64,000 bases of DNA from Escallonia rubra (taxonomy: Eukaryota; Streptophyta; Magnoliopsida; Escalloniales; Escalloniaceae). The translations under genes and the position numbers were made by a program. The notes under the pieces were generated by a model. The model saw only the letters and a list, made by a program, of their open reading frames with translations. It did no database searches and was not told where the DNA came from. Below are positions 37,046-49,359 of this stretch, piece after piece (within the stretch, counting starts at the first letter, position 1; every line of letters begins with the position of its first letter). The stretch spans positions 806,001-870,000 of the forward strand of contig JAVXUO010003001.1 in assembly GCA_033065855.1 (NCBI GenBank), given 5' to 3'.

Positions 37046-37850
37046 GGGGCTGTTTAATAAAATTGAAATTTAAGTGCTGAAAAAGTTAAGTACTAAATTT
37101 ATAAAACTAAAAACTTTAAGCGACTGAATTTTTTACTGAAAAATAAGTTAACTTGTTTGGTAAACCAAAAGCAGATGTCTGAAAATTATTTATTTACAAA
37201 TTTATCCATTTTACCAAAATTATGTATTTGATTATGTACTTTATAACTTGTTTTGGGGGGGTGGGGGGGCTAAAATCGTGGTGGTGGTGGTGGCGGCAAA
37301 AAGATGTCAATGGTGACAGTAATGGTGCATGAAGATGTGGTGTTGGTAATTGTGATAATAGCGATAGATGGCGACATGACGGCCATGACAGTGATTGTAG
37401 TGTGGTGGATTTTTAAATGATTTTGACGGAAATGGACGTGGTGACAACATCGATAGTATGGTGGAGGTGGCAGTGTCCTTGTGGTGGTGTCAATGGTGGT
37501 GGTGATAGTGGCTCGGTCATGATAATTGTGGTGGTGGTAGCAAAAGGAAATAATGGTTGTAGTGATGGTTGTATTGTGGTGAATGCGATGTTGCCAGCAA
37601 ATTAATTGAACCGACATCGTAGTGGTAATTATTATTTTTATATAAAAATATGTTAAAGAACTTTTAACCATCTCACTTAGAATTAAGTGATCAGCATTAA
37701 GTAAGTCCACCCTGACTTAAAATTTTAGTCTATTTTTTGTAGGAATTAATTTTGTAAGTGACAATAGGTTTAGCGTTATCAAACACACTTAATTAAAAAT
37801 CATTGAAAACTTTAAGTTTTAAGTGCTTAATTACGTTATCAAACACACCA
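37046..37850. mobile_element. PIF/Harbinger-like TIR element
   Basis: Starts GGGGCTGTTTAATAAAATTG and ends, as reverse complement, TGGTGTGTTTGATAACGTAA. It is flanked by TAA on both sides (37043-37045 and 37851-37853). The interior is rich in GGTGGT/GATGGT triplets, which generate long but meaningless frames on both strands. The right end is repeated at 18361-18508. Confidence 0.65.
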
Positions 37851-37979
37851 TAAGATGATGATATAAGCCTTAGGAGTTATTTGCAATTTAACCAAATTTA
37901 AGATGGACAAAGATTTCAATCCCTTTGCACCTCTGAAAAATTGATGAAATTTAGCTCTAATAATTTATTTCCTTTTAGA

Positions 37980-38830
37980 TATCACGTGCCTTTGCCATTT
38001 GATATTTAAGAACATTCCAGATCTCTTTGTTAGGTCGTTTGATAAACGGCAAATTAATCTTAGCCATCGATTGTTTCTTGTTACGTGCCTTTGCCGTTTG
38101 ATGGAAAAGAACACTCAAGAAATCTTTTCTAGGTCGTAGGATGATAGGTGAGTTAATTTTAACCCTTGATTGGCGGATCCCTTACGTAGCCCTAATCCTT
38201 CAATCAATCTATAAAAGCTAGCATTTCTAGTTTCTAAGCACGCCGCCGAAGTCACTTATATAAACCCTCAAAAGAGCCTCATGGCATGTCCATAAACTTG
38301 ATTTTTTAGTCTATATGCTAGCAGATTGATTGTGTATTGCAACATACAGGTTTTTTAAGTTCTCACATTGCAGGTAATAACGATATATCTCTACTTAGCC
38401 CATACGTTGTGTATTTTCTATCAACTGCACCGCAACTTTAATCAGATCCATGTGGTCTGCTAGACCACTTCTTCAATTGAATCCATGCAGACGGCATATC
38501 TTCTTTGAAGGTTATTATTTTGCTAGAATTATTCGGTGAATTTATGATACACACCATGCATATTATTCGTATCTTTTTGTTAATGTTCTATACAAGGACA
38601 TTAAGCGATAATTGATATGAGAAATATAAATTTTTGTGCTTTTTGAAGAAAACAATATCATTTAATTTTGTATGTAGCGGCATGCCTTTAGAATACCATG
38701 ATGTGCACTTCTCCATGTACAAATAATGCATCTTCTGTAAATTGGCAGATTAATGACAATTTTTGCGATGAAGAGAGAAGGATCGTTGTTTATGGCATTT
38801 CACTTGAAGATATCATATGAGCACCTCTTG
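37980..38830 (+). repeat. Left block of duplicated unit, copy 3
   Basis: Homologous to 4860-6780 and 21830-23100. A roughly 95-bp segment with ACGTGCCTTTGCC and AGGTCGT is itself doubled (about 37985 and 38083). TATA module at about 38208-38216 (CTATAAAAG). The last conserved segment (38748-38835) in this copy reads NDNFCDEERRIVVYGISLED in one frame before a GTAAT donor-like site, the clearest coding signal of the three copies. The family was not recognised. Confidence 0.5.
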
Positions 38831-38835
38831 CAAGG

Positions 38836-40080
38836 TAATAGTTCTAATTGAATGCACCGTATCCTCCATTTATATTTTATGGAATGAAATATATTCCCTC
38901 GCCCTCCCCCTTGCTCCCTCTCTCCTGAAATCCACACTCAAGAGTTCTTTGGAGTTGTCGATATTAAACTTTTGAATTGATGTCGTGGAATTGCCCTTTA
39001 TAGCATCTAGAGGACACTCTCTTGTCAACCACAAACAGCCCTCGAGTGGAAAAGGGGTAGAATTGTAATTTTCTTAAAAAAAATTATGAAAAATAAATTG
39101 TAAAAAAGTGAGCAAGAATAGGATACCTTGACAGTTGACACTAACATCTTAAACTCTCTTAATCATAAACAAGTGAACGTGAACCATGCGATGCGTGTGC
39201 AAAAATAGAGTTAATGATATGAATTTTATTATAAAAAAAAACAAGCATCACGTATAAATGTTTATTATCACATTTAGTAAAATAAATTTTAAATTATAAA
39301 AACTAAACATGCATGTCCTTATAAGTACATATTTACTATTTGATTTTTTTTTTATAGAATATCAAGTGTCAACATTGTAGATAAGGTAATTATCGTGGCA
39401 TACATAATGCGTGTGCAAATATGTAGTTAGTAGTATGATATTTTTATAAAAGTCAGCTTGGTCTTTAGAATATTTTTGACTATATTTTTAATAAATTTTA
39501 AACGACCCCATGTACAACAATAAAGTTGTTTGAAATTTGTTAAAAAATTAAGCATATATAAGTATTTTAAAATGTGAAAATTAAGTATGTCCTTAAGGTA
39601 GTTAATTACTATTTAATGTTTTTGTTTTCTGTCTTTTTAAGAAAAAAAAATTTGTGCCAACTGTCACCATTCTTAGAATGTCACATGTCACATTTTTAGG
39701 AAAAAAGTTATGTTATACAGCGATAAAGATTTTCTAAGTGCTGGCTGCCAAAGTTAACGGTTTAAGGTTTTAGGTGTAATTAGTCCCTAAGTTGGAGGTG
39801 CTACGTGCAATTAATCCTTAGTAATGTATAGCGTACAGTTTGGACCAATGGTCCTAATCATAAAGCACCATTGGGTTATTGTAAAAGAGGGTCTTTAATT
39901 CCTTGAATTAGGTTATGAACATGCCATACAATGTAAAAACTTTTAATCTTAGCCTTCCTCTTTTTTGTTTGTTTTGTTTTTTTTAGAAAGCAATTATGTC
40001 TCGAACCATGAGTGAGAAATGAAGGGTTAGACTAATGCTTTTTTAGTGATCCGTTATATCTCGATTAAAAAGAATAGATC
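38836..40080. other. AT-rich DNA between left block and RING pseudogene
   Basis: No gene. The last 250 bases are the duplicated 3' flank of the RING gene, shared with 25440-25700. Confidence 0.45.
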
Positions 40081-40105
40081 GTAAAATGAATGGTCTCTTT
40101 CGAAA

Positions 40106-41182
40106 TTAAGCCATAGCAGTTCTTTTTGCAGATGGGGCATAAATTCTTCTGCATTAGCCACGGTGCAATGCAGCTTAAAGTCATGCCCACAGTCCAGCTT
40201 GCAGATACCGCCTCATGCGCACAGTGCTCACGAATCCCATTTGATCTTGTAAGTCCACCAAGTCCTAAGCTCAGACTAGAAAAGTAGGCAGAGTTTCCAA
40301 GATTGACAAGAATTCTATTTATGATCTCCTTGCATAGTGTCTTACCTCATATGACATGTCATCTATATCGAGCCGCATCTCCTCAAAAAAATCATTGCCC
40401 TCGTCATCGTTCTCCTCAACGTCCTCAGGCGGAAGAAAACCGATATCATATACGAAGCTAGAGAGTAGAGACTAACTTGTGCATGTAGATATTTGCAAAT
40501 ACAGGAAAAGAGAAAATACAGACATTCATAAGCAAGAAATAAATTTAGCGGAGTCGAGAACAGCTAACCGTGATCACATTAGAGTGCTCCTACTTCATAG
40601 AATGATAAGACACAAAAATAAAACTTTGGCATACCAACCTCGTCAGATACCGATTTAAACCTCTGATCAGCATCAGCTTGCCATGTTTCAGGTGGGATTG
40701 GCAGAGATTTCATCACTGAGGCCGCAAACAAGGACACCCTATCTGAAAAGGATGCTAAACTCTGCTGTTCTTGGACAAATATTCCTCAAGGAGCATTCTG
40801 GCCTTTCGGTTCCAAGCAATGCAAATCCAACCATAGGAGTCCCTTGGCCCGAAGTGCAGTAACCTGAGTCGTCCAGCAGCTTCAGCTTCTTTTATCTTTT
40901 CAATAGCACACTTGAATGTGACGATTCATCGTCGTTATCATCGCGGTTCAAGTCATAGCCTCCGTCTAAAGTTTCAGGAGAAACACGAGGACAGTTCAAC
41001 CACATGTCAGGGCTCATTGGTTCGAGTATTAGGCTGTGCGAGCTCATAGTAGAGCTCGATTGAGCCACATCTATAGATGACACTGCACTGGGCCGTACCA
41101 ACTCAGTATTGTTGACACCGCCACCATTGTTAAAGTGGAAGGCTTGTGTACGTGAACTGCTACTACTGTTTTCACCTGGCAT
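40106..41182 (-). pseudogene. RING-H2 gene copy 3, disrupted
   Basis: Shares all four exon regions with copy 2. A deletion joins the start of exon 3 directly to the middle of exon 4 near 40200, removing the intron and the first two zinc-binding cysteines. A second small deletion removes the His of CGHDFH (about 40175). The acceptor of exon 2 has lost its usual context, and exon 1 (41182-40640) carries frameshifts after residue about 90. The non-coding first exon and promoter are missing. It cannot make a RING protein. Confidence 0.88.
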
Positions 41183-41299
41183 TTGTAGTTTCCCAATCAA
41201 GTTCAAGAGATGCTCAAATTTCTCTGGAGTCTGTAGGCAGCCTGAAATTGCACCACCAACTTTAGAGAGGGATTTAATGGAAGAATTAGAAGAATGAAA

Positions 41300-41958
41300 C
41301 TGAAAACCTACTATTCACAACTGATTGATGTTTGTGTTTTTTCGGTGTGTACAGAGTCAGGATGGACCAGAAAGTCTAAACAGGAATGCCAAAAAATCAT
41401 AAAAAAAATTTGATGGCTAAGATAGAAGATTTCTGAAGGTTCAAGTTCACATAAAATGTGAATAATCAAAAACATATTATGATTAGCGTCAATATTGAAT
41501 ACGTTAAATACAAAATAAATTGCTCAGTTTGACTACTGAACATACAATTTTACTATTCATAGTGATTTTTTTTAGCTTGGTAAGATTAGTAATAACAAAT
41601 TACTGATCTTTCATGAAAGAAACTTAACTCTTACTGTATAGATGTATTAGTAATGTGATTATTAATTATAAAAGTAAAATAGTCACGTATAAGTTAACAA
41701 ACTACAAGAAAGAACTAACATTGATCTATTCTTATTTTCTTGTAATATAGATATTTAGATTTTGGAATTTGAAATAATGAAGATAGAGCAAGAAAATGAT
41801 AAAGACAAAGACTTTGACAGCCAGTGGCATAGAGAGTAAAAAACTACAAAATAAGATCCTAATAAACATATTTGAAAACTTTTTCATATAATTGATAAAC
41901 ATATTTTAAATACTGAAAATGTTTAAGAATATTTCACTATATTATAACATTAAAACTC

Positions 41959-41989
<31 letters not shown>

Positions 41990-43540
41990 GATGTAAACAA
42001 ACATATTGATATGAGATTTGAGTCCACCTCACTGTATATGTGTAATTTAAACTGCTCTGTTTCCTCAGGCAAGTTTTCACCCCAATTCTTTAGCCTTTAA
42101 TTATCAAATCGTCCCCAAGAGTTTATACAGTTGTTTTGGTTTTTATCCTCAACGGAAAGAAAAAGCATAACAAGCCCCCGACATGGAATTTACTATCAAT
42201 TATAAGAAAACTCTGACATAAGGAGAACAAGAAAAAACATTCGTTTGTTCAATTACTGGCATGAAAGACTAGTCGAAATTTCTACATTTTAGACAATATT
42301 TCGACAATTATATTCTTTACTTACGATAAAAAAGACGACTGTTTCAAGTCTCCTATCACATGCCGCTCAAGCCACCGCGACCCCATCGCACCACCGTCAC
42401 ACCTCAACATCATCTGCCCACCATCCCAACACCACCTATCACAACAACCCACTGTCGCGATCCACCGCCCCAAGTCACTGTAACAACTCATATGTACACC
42501 GGCTGCAACCCAATTAAGCAATCCATGAAGATATTGTCTCAACATCAGATTTGAACATAGGTGAGATATTGAAAGATTTTGCAGTCCATTTACCAAGGAA
42601 ATGAATATTGTTCTTGTACGGAACTCTAATCTGGGTTCAGTTTTGCTTTGATCTTCAATCTTGTATGATGATGGCGGCATGGTGGGTTCAATTCTTGTAC
42701 AGAAAAATCCTAGAAAATTGCTACTTAGTTTGGAGGTTGACGATGGCAACACGATAAAGGTGGTGCTACAGTGGCAATTGCATGAAGATAAAAGGGGAGA
42801 GAGATGGATGGTATTTCAAAAATTTTCTTTCAAAGTCAAGGGCAATCAAGTGTTTTCATCAAATCCGTTATGTATTTTCGTATTCTGTTTAATCAACAAA
42901 CATAAGTGTAATTTGTCCAAACTAATGGACACGCCTGTAATTTCACCCTAACCTCAACGATTTTACTGTAATTATCCCTATACATTATTGCAATTTACCT
43001 CACTAATCTTTCATGTAGAATCTGACTGGGTGTTAGGATTGATTTTGGGTGGACAAATTTGTTTTAAACAGTTTGGAACAAGTTTGTTAAGCGTCTACCA
43101 AAAAAGTAAGTGTTAACACGCCCTCTTAAAAACAGAAAAAAGTATTTAAAACCATAAACACAACTTTTGGTGTTTCTAGTTTTAAAACTTTTGGAGAAAC
43201 ATGTTTGATCAAGAAAAATACTAGATTACTCTCATATTATTTGAAATAGAAAATTGTATGTCTTTTTAAAATCATCCATTTAAGAGTTTTCACAACTTCT
43301 ACCAAAGAAACAGTTACTGATTCTAAGTAAATTTAGTTTAAGTTGCTTTCAAAAATTGCTTATATTTTAATCTAAAAACTATTTTCTAGAACCAATTTCA
43401 AATGAGTTCTTCTTATTTTTTTTATTCTTCAAACGGTTTTTAAAGCAGTTAATACATGTTTTTTTTTAAAAGAATCTTTTTGTATTTTTAAAGACATAAA
43501 AATGAAACAATGAAACCACGGGCGGCTTTTCAACAACCCA
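41300..43540. other. Transposon-rich intergenic DNA
   Basis: Includes a T/G homopolymer (G22 at about 41969-41990). It also has a Mutator-type terminus at about 42908-42982 (reverse complement GGGATAATTACAGTAAAATC with GTTGAGGTTAGGG), whose partner end was not found; the CCACCG-rich stretch 42360-42480 may be its interior. The small frames 42321-42951 show no domain. Confidence 0.4.
41969..41990. repeat. Poly-G run
   Basis: About 22 consecutive G after a T-run. Length may be unreliable in assembly. Confidence 0.85.
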
Positions 43541-43544
43541 TGTC

Positions 43545-45768
43545 TAGAGTTGTCAATGGGCTGGGCTTGGGCCGGCCCAGCCCAGGCTCAGAGGGCCTCC
43601 AATGAAATCGGGCCAGGGCCGGGCCTCACAAATGAAAAAACGGGCCGGGCCGGGCCGGGCCTAAAACCTGGGATATATGGGCCCAGTCCAAGCCCAGGCC
43701 CTAGGCCCAATATTTAGGGTCGGGCCCGGGCCCAATCCAAAAATTTTTTTTCCTTTCTTCCCAACTTTTTATTATAAAGACTTCTTCTTCAACAAAGGGC
43801 AAAATTTTTGTAAACGGACCATTGAGTATACAATCACTTTTTCACGAATTAACCCCCTTTCGAAAAGGCAAATTGATGTTGATTGACCATTAACCACGAA
43901 TTAAGTACAAAAACTAGTTGTTCTAACCCACACATACTGATTTTAAGTGCAAAATTCAATCTCTTTCGTAATATGGTGTAAAACCTGTAAAATGTCAAAG
44001 AAAAATAGAGTAGATCAAACAAAAACAATAACCAGATCGATGAAGATAAAATAACATATTTTCTTGTTACATTCAAATTCTTTGGTCATTTAAAGAAACA
44101 TGAGATTATTCTTCAAGGCTCTTTAACACGTCACCCACTTCATGAAATTAAATTTAGAATTCAATTCACCTCTTTTGGTTTGAAACAAAAAGAATACATA
44201 ATTTTTATTTATGTTTAGAATACATGATAATTGTTTTTATAATTATTCCCTTAGCTTGTGATGTAGAACACAAAGCAAATTCTATAAAATACATTAAATG
44301 AAAGCCTACTCAGAAATCATCAAAAACACGTCACAGTCACCACACACCCATACTTCTCTGCGTATGTTAAAGAAAATACTGATCATATGAATTCAATAAC
44401 ACCTCAAAAACTATTAATTTAACTAAAAAGATCCAAAATATCAAAAAAAATAATAATGTAATAAAATAGACTTCAAAAAAAAATAGAAAAGAAAAAAAAT
44501 TTAGGGGGGGGGGCCGGGCCGGGCCCGGGCCATTTTTTTCAAAGAATTCGGCCTGGCCCTGGCCCAAGCCCTAAGGGTTAGGGCCAGTCCGGGCCCAAAA
44601 ACGGGCCGGGTCGGGCCAGCCCGCGGGCCACCCGGCCCATTTGACATCTCTCTAATAACCATAAAGGTCATTGTGTGTGAGTTTGGATACTGAGCTTCGA
44701 GACGTGTCTGTCCATTTGATGTGATATTTGAGGAGATATAATGAGATGTCAAAGGGCCTCCCGCAAGCCAGCCCGGCACTAAACATGAACAGTGACGGCC
44801 CTGGCTCATAGGGCCAGGGCCAGGCTGAAGAATTGGAGGAAACGGCCCGGCCCTAAAAAGGCTTGGGTCAGGCCTGGCCCGTTTTTGGCCCGAAAATTCA
44901 AAATTTTGGACTTGGCTCTTGTGATTAATATCTTAGGCTTAGGTTATTTGGGCTTGGCTTTTGAAGTTATCTAGGTTTAGACCTTCTAATTTTCTTGACA
45001 TTTATGCAAATAGTCTAACTATAACATAAAGACTCTATATAAAAATCTCATGCTTAACGAGCCGTTCGCGAGCGTCTTTATGAACACTTTTATATGTTTA
45101 TACTCTTGTTTAAGTACCTAAACAAAAGTAAGGAATTTTTAAATGAACTTGATAATTAAGCAAAATTTAGTCCAAGAGATCTATAACATATATAGGAGTT
45201 TCTATGTTTTTAGTTACGCGGACATGCACATTAAAAGGTGGTTTCATTGTCAAAGTTGTTTTGCCATATTAGTATTTCCCGATTGGCCTAAAAATGTTTT
45301 TCAAGACAATCTATCGATCTGGTTGATTGTATGCGACTACATATGTAGTTCAAATCATGCTAGTGTCATGGGAAACATATCCCAGAGGCCATCTTGTGGA
45401 ACATAACCAAACAACAAGTCTTCTCTAGTTATCATCCATCGACATTCAGAATGACACCTCTCATGATCCCTAGCAGCATCAAACGCGTCAAAGTGGTACC
45501 ATGTCCTGATAAAAGGAGGAGGGCTTACGAACAAATTTATCAAAAATTTAATTTTTTTAACAACATAAAGCACGAATAAAAATAATTTTAAAAAAAAGTA
45601 TTCAGGCCCAGGCCTGGCCTTAGCCCAGCTCTAAAGTTAAGGCTTATGGCTTGGGCTTGGACCTGACATTGGTATCCTCGAAGTGGGCCCGGCCCGGTGT
45701 CCCATCCCCAGCCCGTTTTCTCTTCTGGTCCGCTGGGCCGGCTAAAGCTCAGCCCATTGACATCCCTA
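43545..45768. mobile_element. GGGCC-rich hAT-like element complex
   Basis: Starts TAGAGTTGTCAATGGGCTGG and ends, as reverse complement, TAGGGATGTCAATGGGCTGA. A further terminus of the same type lies inside (GGCCCATTTGACATCTCTCTA, 44635-44654), so two elements may be nested or adjacent. Subterminal regions are dense in GGCCCGGGCC. No transposase was seen, and no target duplication was confirmed. Confidence 0.65.
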
Positions 45769-46199
45769 GATATATATCCATTTTTTATGTGAAATAAGTA
45801 GCTGAGAAGCCAAAACCATAACTAGATAAGAAATTTCATGATATATGACGAATAGCTATTGAATAAACATAAAGATTCACCTCACCAAAGAAAATGCGTA
45901 CTTGACATTCGAATTGCATTTTGTCCAAGACAAAAAATAACTTATTTTATCACTAAAAGTTAATTGGTTGCCATGAAATCACCCAGTTAGTATGAATGAG
46001 AAAATACGATCACTAATATTGCCTGGCAGCTTATGATTGTGCTGAAATTTCACTGATAATAAGTACCAAGATGTAACTTAAGCAAACAAATCTCAGGTAT
46101 TGCACGTGGAAAGGAGAGACTGACTAAGTAAGAAATAAACTGAGTGCAAATAGTACTATAATAAAGGGAGACGAGATATGCAAGAGGGAAGAATCGAAC
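45769..46199. other. Intergenic DNA
   Basis: No gene or repeat end recognised. Confidence 0.4.
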
Positions 46200-46204
46200 C
46201 AGAG

Positions 46205-46287
46205 TACTGATACCATGTTAAGTTATCATCTACTCTAAAAGTTTAAGCTGTTAAAGAATGGGCCCAATAATGTTATCATGCTTAACA
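46205..46287 (-). mobile_element. Very short LTR with Met-tRNA primer site (TRIM-type remnant)
   Basis: On the minus strand, a 72-base segment (46287-46216) starts TGTTAAGCATG and ends CTTAACA. It is followed directly by TGGTATCAG, the start of an initiator Met-tRNA primer-binding site. No second LTR was found, so this is one end only. Confidence 0.55.
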
Positions 46288-46499
46288 TGGAGTCATATTT
46301 CTCATGGTAATCGAAGAGATTGGGTCCTCTCAATGACTACTTGAACCGTTTTGAGAGCTTTCAGCGGCAATCTAGATCTGCATTGAGCAGGAGCAGGTAG
46401 CTCTGTGTGTTTGCACTAGAGTCGCTGCCTGATGTAGGCTGGACGATTGTTGAACTACATTCTTCAACAAGAATTGTTTAGGCCTATCACTCCGTTGAA

Positions 46500-47380
46500 A
46501 GTTTTAGGAAAAACGCATGGAGATCCAACCAAGTCATGTTGGGGCTCAAAGGTTCGAGTATAAAGTTGTGGAGCCACAGTAGAGCTCCGATTGAGCTGCA
46601 TCTAGTGGCACTGCACGGTGCTGAGCCAACTCAGTGTTGTTGGCATTGGCACCGTTGTTGGAGTGGAAGGTTTGCATACGAGAATTGCTACTCTTGTGTT
46701 GGCCTTGCATAAGGATGTTGCAATTTCCTGATGAAGTCCACAGGATGCTCGAGAAGGTCTGCACCGCTAAGGTTTGTATATGGGAGCCGTTACTACTGTG
46801 TTGACCTTGAATGAATGAAGATGTTGTAGTTTTCTAATGAAGTCCAATAGATGCTCAAAAAAGTCTGTATATGCAAAGTTTTAATGTATTGGTCTCTGCT
46901 CTCTACTACTGTGTAGACCTTGAGTGAGGATGTTGTTCTAGTTTGCTGATGAAGTCCAAAAGATGCTCAAGGAAGTCTGGTTAAGGTTTATATATGGATA
47001 TCATCGCCACTGCTATCTTTTTTTTATTTTATGAAATAAAGGCTAAACTGTAACATTCTGATTCAATCGACAAGGAGTACTGCTCTTCGGGTACTTACAA
47101 GGCCGTCACATACATTTGGGTCCCCGATTCCTGCACCTATGTCAGGGTCCAAGTGCATTAGATACCCGCGTGTGGAGCACTTGTAGGGCGAGAATGTAAG
47201 TTTTCCACTAACATGAGCGACGGGCAAGATTAAGATCCAGGTGGGAAGCCTGAATTAGAACCCTGAAAACGCTGAACCAACTCATAGTTAACGTCACTAC
47301 TATGTTGACCCTCTAGGAGACCGTTGCAATTTTCTAATGATATCCAAAAGATGCTAAAAAAAGTTTGCAATAGGGCTAAA
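46500..47380 (-). pseudogene. RING-H2 gene copy 4, fragment with repeated first exon
   Basis: The first coding exon start is recognisable on the minus strand (MQGQHKSSNS, NNTELAQ, about 46710-46550), but nothing from the acidic or RING exons follows. The leader/start region (core ATGAAGTCCANAAGATGCTC) recurs at about 46730, 46835, 46955 and 47340. The last copy is separated by a SINE-like insertion. Confidence 0.75.
47020..47265 (-). mobile_element. Possible SINE-like insertion
   Basis: On the minus strand it begins with a B-box-like GGTTCTAATTCAGG and GGCTTCCCACCTGGATC, and ends in an A-rich tail (AAATAAAAAAAA, about 47020-47035). It splits the repeated RING leader array. Flanking duplication was not established. 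Confidence 0.4.
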
Positions 47381-47647
47381 GAAAAACGTCTATGGCGGTT
47401 AGAAATTGCACCACCAGACCTTACTGAGGAATTTTTATGTAAGAATTTACGTTAGACTTAGAATGTTTGTTTTCACACCTTCACATGCTTGTCCACACCT
47501 TATCTATTAATAAAAAGGTTTGTATCTAATTCGATTTATAGTGTCAAATGAGATTTGTAAAAGCATAATAAGAAATTGAAATAACGGTATTAGAGTAATA
47601 TATAGGTAGGGTTGAATACTTATGTGTAAAACTGGTTGAGTTTTATA

Positions 47648-47953
47648 CAGGGGCGGATCCAGGATTCTGTATCGAGGGGGGCCAAAAATTGCATGTAAAA
47701 TTTTTAATTGGTGTTATAAAATTAATGTAATATGACCACGACCACGTTTGGTGCAGGAAGCGATATCAAATAAACTTGAATCATTTTTAGTCTTCAAATG
47801 CATGAGATATGCAAAAAGAATAATATGTCTATGTATTAGTTCCGGCGTCACATCTATATTGAAGTTATATACTTGTGGCACAATAGTTTAAAATATAATT
47901 TGATTAAATGCTACTCACACGTAGCATTTGTGAGTATATCAGTTGAGTAGCGA

Positions 47954-48007
<54 letters not shown>

Positions 48008-48402
48008 CACGATTTGAATATATGAAAAATATATATTTCAAATTGAGTAGCGACAAAAAATATTAGTCAAACTTTGAATTTGTCTAAAAAAAAAAAAAAG
48101 AATAACCAAAATTTTCTTGTGAATTGGAATTACAACAACAAAATATAAGGAATTAGATATTCACTCCAAAATGGTTTTTAGTGGCACTTGTTAATAACAC
48201 GATTTGAATATTTAAAAACAACAATAAGTTGAAAGTGTTCAAATGTTAAAATATATATTAGGGATTTTTAACTTTTTAATTTTAATGCTTTAACCAAATG
48301 TCATTTTGGTAATATTAAAATCTTTTAGCGACATATATTAGGAGGGGTAGGGGGAGGGGGGTGGCCATGGTCCCCCCCGGCCCTACATTGGTTCCGCCCC
48401 TG
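47648..48402. mobile_element. hAT-type non-autonomous element (755 bp)
   Basis: Perfect 8-bp target duplication GTTTTATA (47640-47647 and 48403-48410). Termini CAGGGGCGGATCCAG and, reverse complement, CAGGGGCGGAACCAA. The interior is AT-rich with a (TA)n tract and no transposase. The same termini occur at 36418-36580 and from 63810. Confidence 0.92.
47958..48006. repeat. (TA)n microsatellite
   Basis: About 48 bases of TA repeat inside the hAT-type element. The words GAGTAGCGACAAAA occur on both sides. Confidence 0.9.
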
Positions 48403-48423
48403 GTTTTATATAATCATTTAACA

Positions 48424-48850
48424 AATCATCCCCCCCCCCCCCCCCCCCCCCGCCTCTCTAATTTCCCCATCCAACATTTTTCAGGCAATTTTTTTGGTAC
48501 ATGACGACGGATCATGCTTGGGTGTTCTCTTCTCCTCCTCGAGCACTTTAGTCTCACATCATACTCACTCTCTTCAATTTTGGTGTCACATCATATTCAC
48601 TTGCTCGTTTCAGTCGCTTGTTAATAAAGAAAAAGTGCATGATTTTTTGAACGTATAACTATAAACTTCTCAAATTATCACGTATATAAATTGTTCATGA
48701 TGTGCTTCTGAAAAAAAGTATGTTCGAAATAATTCTAATATGTTACAGCTATTACTAATGATTAGCAAATGACGAACATGACAGTGGTAGTTTTAAAGTG
48801 AAAACAATTCCATTAATGTGTTCCTTATTTCATTGAAATCCACTAAATTG
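48424..48850. repeat. Direct repeat copy 1, starting with poly-C
   Basis: Matches 49360-49700: poly-C (about 20) at the left, then AATTTTT...GGTACATGACGACGG and GATCATGCTT, a C/T-rich stretch, and a shared end with AAAGTGAAAACAATTCCATT. Identity is moderate. Confidence 0.65.
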
Positions 48851-49359
48851 GACTAGCTTTCAAGGGTAGACAAATTGATGCACACGGAACTCTGGCCGCC
48901 TACCAGACCAGGCCTAAACAGTCTTACAGATATGGATATATAATCCTTAAATGTTAGACAAATTCAATTGGAAGTTCTAGGTTGTGGTAAGATTTTTTTT
49001 AAGGATTTCTTTTATCAAAGATGTATTTGAAGTTTTAGGGATTAATATGGAAAATTGATAGTTGCTGTTCTCTTGTGTTTTGGAAAGCTTTAATTCATAT
49101 AAGTGTGTAAGAGAACATTTGCCACTGCTATGGATGGGTAAAGAGAGAGGGAGAGAGTTGAAGTAAAGTATCACAATATTGGCTTTAACTTTGTATACTT
49201 CCACTCTCTAATAGGTATATATGTAATAATATTTTCTTCTGCTTCGATGGCTGGTACTTGTAATACTGGTCAAATTGCGATTACATTCAAGTTGAACACA
49301 TATGCATAAAAGTATTTACATTTCTACATATTTTATCCAATTTACAGCCCCACCTGCAA
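48851..49359. other. Intergenic DNA between the two direct repeats
   Basis: No gene. The minus-strand frame 48977-49204 has no domain. Confidence 0.4.

Noticed and set aside
37270..37710. 146-codon minus-strand His/Thr-rich frame
   Set aside because: Product of GGTGGT/GATGGT low complexity inside a TIR element.
43545..44654. Single hAT element with these two ends
   Set aside because: The flanking 8-mers do not match, so the larger complex to 45768 is reported instead.
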